DNA from: Primula veris
Taxonomy: Eukaryota; Streptophyta; Magnoliopsida; Ericales; Primulaceae
Length of the DNA stretch: 64,000 nucleotides
Reading direction: 5' to 3'
Assembly: GCA_963682055.1 (NCBI GenBank)
Contig: OY821741.1
Location: 16,731,211 to 16,795,210, forward strand
The notes below the pieces were generated by a model. It was not told where the DNA came from and did no database searches. It worked only from the letters and a program-made list of their open reading frames with translations. The position numbers and the translations under genes were made by a program. Shown here in pieces: positions 1 to 10,640 of this stretch; the stretch's first letter is position 1; every line of letters starts with the position of its first letter.

Positions 1-1004
1 ATGTTAATTGAATAAATTGATATGTTTCCATTTAACCACTTTGCATGTTAAAAAAATTAACATATATAGAACTAACTGCTAATTAAAAATATATTGTTTG
101 TTTGCATGTTAAAATTACCATATATGGAAATTGCGTGTATATTGTAAATTGGTAAATAAAATATATTACGTACATGAATGATTTAGTTACCATGTATAGA
201 ACTTACACATATAGCAATATAATAATAAAATATTGACTAAATCTTACTAGTGTAAATTGGTAATTACTAATAAATTCTAGATTGATGATAATCTTGATTA
301 ATTTGATTTCCTTATTAGGAAATATATATTGCAATATATATGCTAATCATGCAAACAGGTACAATCTAAAATATTAGTTAATCATGTACTAATTTATTTA
401 TTGCCATGTACACGTATGTATAATATGGTAATTTGCGAAATCATATATATTCACATTTAAGTTGGAAAAAATTATGAATCTTTCCTAAATAGGCTCACCT
501 ATTTGGATACGATGTCTAGGAAAGATATAGGCGGAAGTCGATATCCTAATGAGGTCGGGTTTTAAGTGGCATTCGTGCCCTCCACCCTCACTGTCTTTCC
601 TAGTCGTTTTTCAAGTAGAGCTACCAAAAGGGGTTGACTAAATAATAATTTCTCCGAGTGTGTTTATATAGTGATGTATGTTTCACCGAATTGGTGTCTC
701 TGTATCGACCTGTCGTTCGATCAATGAGAACCTACAAACATATAAACCAGTCGTTTTATATGATAAATAATCCAGAACTCCCAACACATGTTGGATGCCA
801 TCTATGATTAGAAAATTCGTAAAACATATTGCGAAATGACTGTTTAAACGTTGATTTTAATCCGTTGTCACATGTAACTTACCCTGATGTGTGAAAATGT
901 GATGCCAAAATTTTTTTTGGATGCCATCTTTGATGAGTAAAACACGAGTTTGTTGTTACCCTCAGGATGAATGCTAAGACGTTTATTTTATTCCGCCGCC
1001 ACAT

Positions 1005-1406
1005 TTGAGACGTGATGACGTCTATGGTGAACAAATATCTGAAATTGACATATTTGAGCAATTCTTCACCAAAATACTAGCTTGGAAATTGTATTCCATA
1101 AGTAGTATCGTGAATTTATATTCACCATGTTCCTTTATCGCCCACCTGTTATTGGATAAGAAAATTGCCCCGGTGAGTAGTTTTAATCATATTGGGACAA
1201 TGGCGAATTGTTTGCCTGCTATTAATGCTCTTCGTGTACATTTTTTTCCACGAATTGAGAACCGAGACAAGTGTTATTTGTCTCGAACTGTCGCGATCCC
1301 AATGAATCGCCTAGCCAAGCGAGATTTTAGACAATCGTCAAAATCAAAAACGTGTGGCTTCAAGACAGTAATTGAAGGAATAATATGGCCTGTTGTCACA
1401 AAGTAA
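1005..1406 (+). pseudogene. Copia #1 gag remnant
   Basis: A 133-codon open stretch containing YGEQISEIDIFE and downstream text that resembles the Copia-type gag polyprotein segment 'CGExISExDMLEKT'. The match is clear only over the first ~25 residues; the rest appears frameshifted relative to the family. The homologous stretch in element #2 lies at 36601-36900 on the minus strand with nearly the same residues. In intact elements gag packages the RNA into virus-like particles. No zinc knuckle is readable here. Confidence 0.5.
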
Positions 1407-2689
1407 GAGATAATGCTCAAGGAGACAACTCTATGCTATAAAGACAAAGGTCATGCATGGTTACTCCTTAAATAGTTCACAACTATTATAAAGGTGGAAA
1501 AATCAATGATAATGTGGTTAAAGTTAATTGAAAGGAAACTCTTGAGACCCCCGATTTTGTGGCTCAAATGAGTTTGATACCTTTCTTTATTGATTTTGAT
1601 AAATCATTGAGCCATTTTTTCGCTCATCTGGATTATGTTTTTCCATTTGGATTATGATTTTTCCATTTGGACATACTTTTGGATTATGGTTTGCTTGTTT
1701 ACGAAATTTCTCGAAATAATTTAAAGTGTTTTGAGTAAATTCCTTTGACAAATGTGACCAAACTTATAAATTATGAAATTTTAGGCAATACTTGTGGGGT
1801 AGTTGATTTTTTTGGAAATAGTGGGTAACAGTGTACCATATAATTTCACCAACTATTTGCCTAAAAGAGTACTCAGTGACAACGATTCTGGACCTGTTGT
1901 TCCAAATCAAAATCTTTGGTAAAACCAAATTGATTTGTCAAATATGAGGTCTTATACTCATGTAGGTCCTGCCGTACCTTGTTGAGTTATAAAATATTCG
2001 AGAAAATCAGTGTTATCTGGTAATAGCTCATGAAAGAATTAAAATTTTTATACATAGCGTCCATTCAATACGACCAAAAACGTATTTTAGAGGAGTTGAA
2101 ATGTCTTTCAAGTGGTTGCTACAACATTCTTTAAAGCATTTAAAGTTACCGTATCATTTCGCATGTCGTCGAAATGATAAATGATTTAGATGCTAAGACA
2201 TGATTGTCTATACTATCATTCGCATGTCGTCGATTGATCAAAGCATTTTTATATTGTGACATTGACCGGATGAGATATTCCCGGGCCAAAAGACGATGCT
2301 TGATTTATAATCGCATCACATTTGGATTCTCTTTGAGGATATATTTCGTGATTAATCCGAAATTCATGCCACTAATGCTCACCTTGAAAGACTAGTATGT
2401 GTAAAGATCACGAAATGGACTCGTAGAATTCTTATAAAGAATTGAAGGAGTTATTGTGGACTTATCTAACCATAAGACGGACCAAAAATATAAATGGTTA
2501 TGGTTGATGCATCGACAATAAGGTCACATGATTATTGTTGTCCACAAAAATGCAGCATTTTCCAAACTTTTAGCCCTATCATTAAGTTGATGGCTCATGA
2601 TCCGGATTATCCTAAAAAGTCTAGTTGACTTGATAATTCCGAAGAGTAAGAATCGAAATTTCGATTTGAATTACTTGAGTTTGGAAATT

Positions 2690-3420
2690 GAAATTGAGCA
2701 TCCTGTCGATTATGTTCAGACCCAAATGGACTCACGGAAAGTTTGATGATGAGACTGCAAATGGTTGCACGCATTTCTTGGTCTTACGTACCAAGATTTA
2801 TATTTCTGTGTGGGGTCATGCTATTTTGCTGCATTGGTCCGTCTGAGGCCCATAGTCACTCAAAACACTAAATGCGTACTAGTTGGTTACTGGTTATGAG
2901 TCAGACGCCTCATATGAATGCGTGTTTGGGTGCTTAATATTTTGATTGAGCCGCTATAGCATTCAAAATATGGACCTCTGAAGGGGACATAAGTCGATTA
3001 TGAATCCCATGCCTATCATTTGATAGAGTAACCTGGCAAGCGATCTCTTTACTGCATGATATGCGAAAGTGACATCGCTAAGACTGTTCTCCCCGTCGTT
3101 AGGGGAAGATTTGCACGTTATCGTTGATAAGAAACGACGTGAAGTAATGTGGCATAACCCACTCAGTCTTACCTTGATCCCCAAAACTGCACTTAGTGAT
3201 AAGTAAGTGCATAGACTCCCTCAAGTCTAACTAAATGCCAGACGCATTTAATTACTTTATAAGATGTCACGAGATCATTTATACCTGCTGCAAAATGCTT
3301 GCAAGGATAGACGTCCCTATCGGACGCCGTGTTCCTATCGTAACATGTTGCTTTGGCCGAACCCGCCAAGCAAAGGACGCTGCCATCGGCCGTTAGTCTG
3401 TCGTCCTTCCCAAGATATGA
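2690..3420 (+). pseudogene. Copia #1 integrase remnant (core and C-terminal part)
   Basis: Frame-by-frame reading shows the conserved Copia integrase text NGLTESLMMRLQMVAR (2725-2772), then, after a frameshift, LVLRTKIYISVWGHAILLHW (~2778-2835), VTGYEP-like text, and the C-terminal 'LYSVQNMD...LFSPSLGEDLHV' block (~2955-3120) followed by an ARIDVPVG-like motif (~3300-3330). In active elements this enzyme inserts the cDNA into the host genome. Here the frameshift after the R of MVAR, a stop after HWSV and several later stops inactivate it. The same frameshift is present in element #2. Confidence 0.8.
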
Positions 3421-3837
3421 GGAAGTTGATCGGTTCTTAATTCGTTCAGCCTCAGAGGTGGTGAACTGAAACTCGTTTGTCGCACAAGATTATAAAGGAT
3501 CAAGGAGATGTGTGATTTCCTCCTCATCCTAAGAATCTCGAAATATCTATCGATCATGATATCTTAGACGATATTGAAGTGAAACGAGACTGTCATTGAT
3601 TACTTGTTCATATATTCAGTGATGACTGATAATATGAACAAATTATGACAGAGAACCATGTACCGTTGCCTGAAGTCAACGTAGAATAGACTGGACTAAT
3701 GGAAACTTGCAATCCAAGTAGACTCCTTAGCGAAAGTGTGTTCGGACCTGTAGCTCCAACACCACCAATGTTAAACAAATTCGTTTATTTGGTTATTCGT
3801 AAGGAAAAGTGATGAGAATAATGAGATTGTAGAATGC

Positions 3838-4440
3838 TTGCCTAGTAGTGCAAGGCTTCTCTCACACCTTAGAATTGATTACGAGATAGTTTATTTCCTT
3901 GTAATGGACGTTATAACGGTCCTCTACTTTATCAGTTTAGTAGTTTCCGGAAAACTGATTATGCAGCATACGATTGTGGTCACGATCTTATCTCTGTGGG
4001 GATTTAGACTAGAGACGTGGATGAAAGTCCCTGTGTGACTTCATAATGCTTGAATCAAGTAGTTCCTGACCACGGAACACGATATCAATTTAATGAGACG
4101 TTCACTATGTGGATTAATATAATCCGAGCGGATGTGGTATACCCGCCTAAGTGAGTACTTGATTAGCTTGGGATACTTGAACAAGTATTATGCCCTTGCG
4201 TGTTTTATTACGTGATCCATTTTTTTGGATTTGCCTTCAAGATGAAGGATCTTGGAAAGACACGGTAGTGACTCGTCCTGATGATCGAGTCCCATAAAGA
4301 TTGAATCTAAGTCCATGATTCAGACTACACCCAGAAGGTGTAATGACGTTTTAGTCATTATGACGCCAAGTCGTCAGATTCTCTCATGATCATTCGATCA
4401 CTAGACATTGATATAGACCCATTCCGTCCCTGATGAGACG
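3838..4440 (+). pseudogene. Copia #1 reverse transcriptase remnant
   Basis: Recognisable blocks in several frames: a 66-codon open stretch ending 'TWMKVP' (3838-4038), matching the Copia RT region DVxTAYLYG...YMKVP, then FAFKMKDLGK (~4232-4261), YTQKV (~4325-4340) and IRSLDIDIDPFRP (~4386-4425), which match the conserved 'EMKDLGKT' and 'VRSLDVxxDPFRP' segments downstream of the active site. The catalytic YVDD box could not be read in one frame. Multiple frameshifts; inactive. Confidence 0.75.
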
Positions 4441-5040
4441 ATGAAGAGATATTGAACCATCATGTTCATATCTCAGTACAATAAGCGCATCATTGTACTT
4501 GGTCTAATTTGCTAGGACGAACATCTCGTATGCTGTGAATGGTATAGCTCGACACTGCATCGCGCTAACACGCTGCCATCGAAATGGCACTAAAGACACA
4601 TTCTCTTACCTTATGGTAATTTTGGAAGTGGGCTAGTTTATCCCATTTGCGTCATCGAGTGTACCTACCCCCTTCGGTACTCGAATTAACACAACCCTTT
4701 TTCGGTTATACCGATGCCGGTTACTTATCAGACCCGCATAAGGGGTATTCCTAACATGGTCTATATTTACCATTAGGAATAAGGCAATATCTTGGAGGTC
4801 TTGGAATGACTCCAAATTAATCACTCTGATCTACTCGTGCTCTATGAGACGACTAGAGAGTGTATATGGCTTCGAGCTCGTATTAGCCATATTTGAATTA
4901 CATATGCTCTGTCTCATGATCCAGATAAAACATTTGTCTTATTTGAGGACAACCTGTTATTATCGATCAAGAGAGACATGACTAGATTATGCTATTTAGC
5001 ATTTCTTGCCGAAATAAATCTTCACATATGAAGTTTAAGA
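4440..5040 (+). pseudogene. Copia #1 RNase H remnant
   Basis: Text such as FGYTDAGYLSDPHKGYS (~4700-4750) and ALYETTRECIWLR (~4838-4876) matches the RNase H domain of a large plant Copia family ('GYADAGYLSDPHKA...', 'ALYEATRECVWLR'). This activity normally degrades the RNA strand during reverse transcription. The frame is broken by stops on both sides. The equivalent block in element #2 is at ~33150-33210, minus strand. Confidence 0.75.
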
Positions 5041-5290
5041 GCATCCTGTCGAATGCTCGGTTTATTTCACGTTATATTTTCTTACATACAGTCATGTGCA
5101 AGTAAATGAGGCATCTAGTCGAATGCTCGTACTCTTTATTCGAATATGAAATCATTGCACCCAGTCGTGTGCAAGTGAGGGGGAGCATCCAAGTGAATGC
5201 TTATTGCACTAATTACTACTTAGTCGAAATTCTCGCACCCTGTCGTGTGCAAGTGAGGAGGAGCATCCAGTCGCATGCTTGTGTACTCTT
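5036..5290 (+). repeat. Tandem repeats with polypurine-tract-like cores (Copia #1 tail)
   Basis: Degenerate units built from GCATCCAGTCGAATGCT-type text (5042, 5110, 5187, 5264) alternating with GTGCAAGTGAGGGGGA-type text (5168, 5239). The purine-rich cores AGTGAGGGGGAG and AGTGAGGAGGAG resemble the element's real polypurine tract at 5777-5786. A related single unit, AGGGGAAGTATCCTGTTG, occurs at ~5389. The same array is present in element #2 on the minus strand at ~32625-32870. Confidence 0.7.
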
Positions 5291-5715
5291 TTTATCCTTA
5301 GACCAAGGTTTTTTCCCAATGGGTTTTCCTTGGCAAGGTTTTTAGCGAGACACGTTCCCATCATATCTCACTTAAGATTGCCGAAATTAGGGGAAGTATC
5401 CTGTTGTATACTTCTTACCACTGTGTACTCTTTTGTCCTTCGACTAGAGGTTTTTCCCACTGGGTTTACTCTAGCAAGGTTTTGATGAGGCACCTATTTT
5501 GTGGTTGATCCCTACTACTACCATTGTTGCACTCTTTTTCCTTTGATCAGATATTTTTCCATTGGGTTTGCTCTGGCAAGGTTTTGATGAGGCACACTGT
5601 TTTGTGGTTAGTTAATTACATAGAATTTCGGATTATATCATTCGGTTACACAGTTTCTCCTATGTACCAGTTTTGTCCCACACTGGGTTTTCCGTCCCTA
5701 AGGTTTTTATGTATT
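5280..5715 (+). repeat. Copia #1 3' non-coding tail, four degenerate ~65-75 bp units
   Basis: Four imperfect units, each running from 'tgtactctttt' through 'ttttcccattgggttt' and 'ggcaaggtttt' to 'gaggcac', start near 5281, 5422, 5525 and 5660. Such units are typical of the 3' untranslated tail of this Copia family. Open frames across them (5106-5345, 5524-5718) are by-products of the repeat and not genes. Confidence 0.7.
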
Positions 5716-5786
5716 TAGCACTGCGAATGAACTCGACTCACATCGACAGCATGAAGACGAAGATATCAAGACGTCTAAAGGGGGAG

Positions 5787-6020
5787 TGTTGTATGATATT
5801 ATTGGCCATCTTGGGTCTTACTCTATTGGGCTTATCTTGGGCTTTCCTAGCATATGTAACTCTGCCCTCTATTATATAAAGAGTGTCAGAGGTCTCTTGA
5901 TGTATCTCTCTGTACAATCATATTAATGAATAAACACTTCGTCTGTTGTTTCTCATACCTCTCTCTATATCTATACATATCTCTATATATATCTATAACG
6001 AGATAATATGTCACACAACA
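5787..6020 (+). repeat. Copia #1 3' LTR (234 bp)
   Basis: Begins TGTTGTATGATATT directly after the polypurine tract and ends CACACAACA, so the termini form the inverted repeat TGTTGT/ACAACA. It contains a TATA-like 'ctattatataaagag' and a CT-rich 3' part. It aligns only loosely with the 201-bp LTR of element #2: the termini and a few short blocks (TATTGG, TATATAAAGAG, ATTAATGAATAAA versus CATTAATAAAG) are shared, although the two interiors are very similar. Confidence 0.85.
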
Positions 6021-6210
6021 ATACTCACATAAAAATATAAAAAATAAAAACTAATAAAATTATTTATCCCTCTTTAACAAACAAACATTCTTTTAAATTT
6101 TAAAATATGTTTTTTTTATTATCCACATATTTATATCATAACTATACATATTTTCTATATTTTTATTGCATTACGCGCCGCACACGCAACGCGTGGGACA
6201 CGATTACTAG
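6021..6210 (+). mobile_element. Helitron 3' terminus (short remnant)
   Basis: A perfect hairpin CACGC-AAC-GCGTG (6183-6195) is followed after exactly 11 nt by CTAG (6207-6210) and then T, the terminal structure of Helitron rolling-circle transposons (3' hairpin 10-12 nt before CTRR, insertion before T). No 5' TC terminus could be fixed; the left limit given is simply the end of the Copia LTR. No coding sequence. Confidence 0.45.
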
Positions 6211-6211
6211 T

Positions 6212-6461
6212 ACGAACATAAGTACACAATTAAAATTTATCTCCAAATATTTTTTGAGACGAAATTAAATTGTCTACTTATGTTCGTGTGTTATTGTCTT
6301 TGGAGATAATTTTTATTTTCAAATTATGTGTCTAAAAATTAGATTTTTGGATAAAAAATTTATTTTTGTATCTAAAATATTATTTTTATCCTGAAAAATT
6401 ATCATTTGAAGAAAAATATTGATTGTCTCTAAACAAATTGTCCCTAATTCTTATTGTAGTG
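6212..6461. mobile_element. Possible CACTA-type terminus and inverted repeats
   Basis: Reading the minus strand from 6461 gives CACTACAATAAGAATTAGGG, the start typical of CACTA (En/Spm) terminal repeats. The partner end is not seen. The stretch also holds an inverted repeat, ACGAACATAAGTA (6212-6224) against TACTTATGTTCGT (6276-6288). No genes. Homology with segment S2 begins just after 6461, which supports an element boundary here. Confidence 0.35.
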
Positions 6462-7905
6462 GACGTTAACAAATTATAGGAACCTTTAGTCATTGTCGTT
6501 TTATTTTAAAGTTTTAAAATTTGATGCTTGCCAACTATATTACAGTATTTTATTACATTGCATCGGTTGCACTACTCTTTGTTAATGGTATAGTTTTCTC
6601 GGTTTTATTATAGTTTGTACAATAACATCTTTTTTTTTTCGATTTTATACATCGAATTGACAAAAATCCTAATTAGTACACACACTTACCTAACATTTTT
6701 TATATGTTGTTTTGCACTGGATAAAAAATAAATGATAGTATTGGGACCAAAAACAAAAATATTTGAAAAGCCAGCCTATGGTAAATTTGGGAAGAAAACG
6801 CTAGTTATGCTAATTGTATTGAGATCCTCATATATAAATATTTCGGACATTGAAAACCATTGCATGTTTATTCCTTAATATTTTCCTACATTTCTATTTG
6901 AACATTGTTAGCCAGGTTGGCCTAGCACTAGCAGGAAGAACTGATAAAAAGTTCTGCTGCCTTACAAAATTTAATGTCCTACCAATTTTAGAAAATGACC
7001 ATTTGTAACTAAATTATTTGAATAACATCTATACCACTCATCAAATATACTAATTTATATGGAAAAAAAAAATAGTAGCTCACATCAATCTCTTAATCAA
7101 CTCTCCATTAATAGAGAAAATCATTTGGTCTCTTTATATACAAATAGTTTCAATCCATCCTCATTAATATAAAGTAGTATTATTTTATTACAAATCTTGT
7201 CTTTCATTTCCTTTTCCAAATGAATAAATTTAATTTAAACTAGATTAATAATATTAAATTATTATAGAGAGGTTGTCGGAGAGAATGAAATTTGACACAA
7301 AATATAAATGGATCATCAAAATCCCAAATATGTATTTTTCTTTATAAATTTGAAGAGATTGATCGAAAGACCGATGAAGATGATCGAAGCCATTCCCTAG
7401 CCACTTTCTAGACACCATACACTAGTCTACCCCGACAGTAACATATTATAGTCTATGGACAATTGTGCATCATTACTAGGGGTGTAACAAAGGTCTGATC
7501 GACGACGAACAAGTGACTGAAACAATGGAATTAGAATCTGAAACATTTCGAAACTGATTGGAAATTTAAATTCTAACCCGGCCATCACTATTACCAGTTC
7601 ATTCTCAACTAGACCTGCTAGAATTCGTGTATTTACACAGATGTCTCTTTAATCTTTATGCACCCATATTCTAAGCTCGAGGTAGAATATATATTAGGAA
7701 TTTAAATGGCCCGATGACATCCAACTCGATAAGATTAGAACCCTAACTAGTTCAGAACATGCTGAAAATCTTGGATCGTAACTTAACTGTTACCATTACC
7801 GATTTAGTAGGGTAAATATGCCGAACATGATGAATTTGAACATGTTGAACATGCTGAGTTTACTCTGAAGATAGTGTGCAGACTAAATTCAAATACAAAG
7901 GACCG
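6462..7905. repeat. Segment S1, paralogous to S2 (18463-22300)
   Basis: From 'acgttaacaaattatagg' onward this non-coding stretch aligns in order with 18463-22300. Shared blocks include 'gatgcttgccaact', 'gacaaaaatcctaattagta', 'gctagttatgcta', 'gtctaccccgacagta', 'gacgaacaagtgactg' and 'cttggatcgtaacttaac'. S1 lacks the Cassandra and inverted-repeat insertions found in S2, so it serves as the empty-site reference. It carries one copy of the ~260-bp repeat also seen three times in intron 2 of the NHL gene. No gene is visible. Confidence 0.75.
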
Positions 7906-8620
7906 AGTCGGAAAGGAAAAACAACCAACATTACATTTTCAAATTCAACCACCAAATTCCATTGGATCAAATGATCAATTTTATTTTTTGCATTTAACCA
8001 AAAAAAATTTTAAAAAATAGGAAACTCAAGATAGAATTAGGACATTAAATAATCATAACACAATGGGTTCGGATAGGTTAAGAATTCACGATATCCAAAA
8101 TTTCGATAGCAACGTGTCGAATCGATTTTAATGATTTAGATTGATCGATGGAAGTTTTATCTTCATTAGATCTAAACCCATTCTTTTTTTAGTTGAACCG
8201 AACCTACTCGAATAAATGCACGAATCAATCAAAATTTACCGATTCACATTTTATTTTCAACTTCCATTTCTTCATATCTACGAAAAGTACTTCTGGAAAT
8301 ACCATAAATTTGATCGAACTTTAAAGCCTTAGATATACTTGGGGAAAAAATTGGAAAACTAGACCGCTATCGAATCGTTTAATTTGTTTCACTTTTTTTT
8401 TTTTAATTTGAAAATGTGTCCACATCTCTCTTCAGTTAATAATCTGTTCATGAATTTCATTTTCGAATAAGAGTTCTTGCTTATATCTAACAACATAAAA
8501 TCGGTTTTGTTCTTCTTCTACGGACACAATTAATTCTTTTTTTATTATGTTTGGTTTCAATTCACAACTTTGCAAACCTAACCGAACGAAAACCGAAAAA
8601 TTATAATATATATAAGCAAT
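7906..8620. other. AT-rich spacer without recognisable gene
   Basis: No exon-like or protein-like signal on either strand. The text around 8040-8260 (for example 'gggttcggataggtta', 'gttgaaccgaacctactcg') is of the kind found in degenerate hAT-type repeats, but no termini or target duplication were found. Confidence 0.4.
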
Positions 8621-9690
8621 TATTTTTTCATGGCTAGTATTCATTGTTTTTTTTCTTGTCATACTCATTATTTATTATTTTGTGAATAACCTGCGACATA
8701 TTTTGTCTCAACTCAGGTTAATTAAAAACTCGGAGCTATTATGTTGTCGAATTTCTCAATATATTTTTTTTTAACATTTCTTAGATTTAAATATATTTTC
8801 AAAATAAAAAAAACTTTAAATTTCATCCCCAAAAAATAAAAACATAAAGAATGATCCGATTAAAATTTCGGTTTTGGTTTCGATTTCACCGAAAACCAAA
8901 CAAAACCATGCCCACTCTTATGATATATTATAATTTGCCAATTTTAACTGATAGCCATCTTATTAAAAACGAGTTAAATATAATGTTTGCATCATAAATT
9001 CATCATCATAACAAAATTATAAAAACAAATCATACATGGATTCACAGCTTGCCCCCACCTTTTTTCTTCTCAAGAGGGAGCCTAATTATATTTTTTATAT
9101 AATTTCCCTAACCATACCTTGTTTGCACTAACAAGTGTTATTAAATTTCTGAATTTTTTTTAAAGTCAATGATTTCATCATTTTGTTAATAGTTAATTTT
9201 AAAAAAAAAATTGATTTTCATGTTTTTATAACCTTTTGACAACTTAATTGTTTATTTGGTATTATTTGGCATTATTTGCCATTTTAAAAAGAGATAATTC
9301 AAAACAAAATCTAAATGCTTACTTTTTTTCAATTCTTTTTTTGTTTCAAGTTATAAATAAATATAACTAGGGATTATTAAAAAAAATGAAAAAAAATACA
9401 ATCATTTATTAAGAAAACAAGAAATATACAAAAAAATATAGTTTGACACACCTTGTACTTTAATTCTCATTTTTGTCTCACCCATTTTTTTATTTTCCCC
9501 CACCAAAACTTTTATCACTCCCCAAAAATTAAAACTAATTAATAAATTTTCCTACCTTCCTTTCCCTTTCACTCATAACCTTGTAAAATACCACATTCCC
9601 GCAAATTATCTCACTTTTTCATGAAAATATCAACGATGGGATCAGAAGAGATATATTTTTTTTATTTAAGCAACATAGTATAAGCAAGGT
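8620..9690. repeat. Upstream unit of ~1-kb tandem duplication
   Basis: Aligns in order with 9690-10640: 'cttgtcatactcatta' (8653/9720), 'ttaattaaaaactcgg', 'gattaaaatttcgg', 'aaccatgcccactctta' (8906/10012), 'tcataaattcat' and the CT-rich leader 'ttctcatttttgtctcacccat' (9462/10443). The unit ends with a relic of the first exon of the NHL gene. The duplication therefore copied the promoter, leader and exon 1. Confidence 0.75.
9621..9683 (+). pseudogene. Relic copy of NHL-gene exon 1
   Basis: ATG at 9621 opens MKISTMGSEEIYFFYLSNIV followed by a stop. The true exon 1 at 10600 reads MKMSTMGSRKMYFLITLLIL. The first eight residues are nearly the same, then the copy loses the hydrophobic signal-peptide core and terminates after 20 codons. 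The leader before it (9462-9620) still matches the real 5' leader, so it may still be transcribed, but it has no downstream exons of its own. Confidence 0.7.
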
Positions 9691-10640
9691 TTTCTTCTTG
9701 GCTATATTCATTTTTGTTTCTTGTCATACTCATTATATTTTTTTTGACTAACTTGCGACATTTTCCGTAACTCTGGTTTATTAAAAACTCGGAGTTCTTA
9801 TATTGTTGTCGATTTTCTCGATTTATTTTTTAGCATTTCTTGGAATTAAATATATTTTCTAAAAATAAAACCTTAAATTTCTTTTTTCCCACTCAAAAAC
9901 TGAAACCAAATTGATCGATTTTAGTCGGTTCGTTTTCATTTCCAAAAACATGAAAACCGAACGATTAAAATTTCGGTTCTGGTTTCGATTTCACTGATAA
10001 CACCGAACCAAACCATGCTCACTCTTATGATGTAAAACAACTTTGCCAATTTTAACTTATAGGCATCTTAAAAATGAGTAAAATAAGAAGCTTGCATCAT
10101 AAATTCATAATCATAACAAAATTAAAAAACATAAATCATACATAAATTCACAACTTATCCCAATTTTTTTTTTAGACCATCTTTGAAACAGTCACTCTGT
10201 TTGATTGTACATTATACAGTCGTCTTAACCACCGTTAGATTATAAAATATATAGTTAGATGAGTTTTTTTCAATAACTAATTTATTTTTTATATTTTTAA
10301 TGAATTAGTATTTGATAAACTAAAAACAAATTGTACAACCCAGTAAAAAACGTAATTAAAATTTTAAAAATTATATCAATTTAATTAGCTTATTTTTATG
10401 CAAACAGGTGTTGTTGCAATTAAATTATTCCCTTTTTATTTTTTTCTCATTTTTGTCTCACCCATCTTTTTCATTAGTCCCCACAAAAACTTTTATCGTT
10501 CCCAAAAATTAAAACCCATTAATGATTTTTCCCACCCCTTTTCACTTTCACTCTTAACCCCATAAAAACCACACTCCCCACTAATTTTCTCACTTTATCA
10601 TGAAAATGTCAACAATGGGATCAAGAAAGATGTATTTTTT
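9690..10640. repeat. Downstream unit of tandem duplication, containing the NHL-gene promoter and leader
   Basis: Second unit of the duplication at 8620-9690; it runs into the functional exon 1 of the NHL gene. The leader (about 10440-10599) is rich in C and T and ends 'cactttatc' before the ATG. A TATA-like 'cataaaaacc' lies at 10561-10570, probably too close to the ATG to be the core promoter. Confidence 0.65.

Larger units (their letters stand above)
1..6020 (+). mobile_element. Ty1/Copia retrotransposon #1, decayed, 5' end outside window
   Basis: Internal region and 3' LTR of a Copia-type LTR retrotransposon, read left to right as gag remnant (~1005-1406), integrase (~2690-3420), reverse transcriptase (~3838-4440), RNase H (~4440-5040), a repetitive non-coding tail, polypurine tract AAAGGGGGAG (5777-5786) and LTR (5787-6020). 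The IN-RT-RNaseH order defines Copia. Every domain is broken by stops and frameshifts, so no protein can be made. The whole stretch matches, in reverse complement, the interior of element #2 (31913-38983), starting from base 1. Alignment to #2 places the missing 5' LTR roughly 0.8 kb left of the window. Confidence 0.9.

Noticed and set aside
8432..8668. 78-codon minus-strand open frame
   Set aside because: AT-rich random-looking residues without homologues known to me and no splice or promoter signals.
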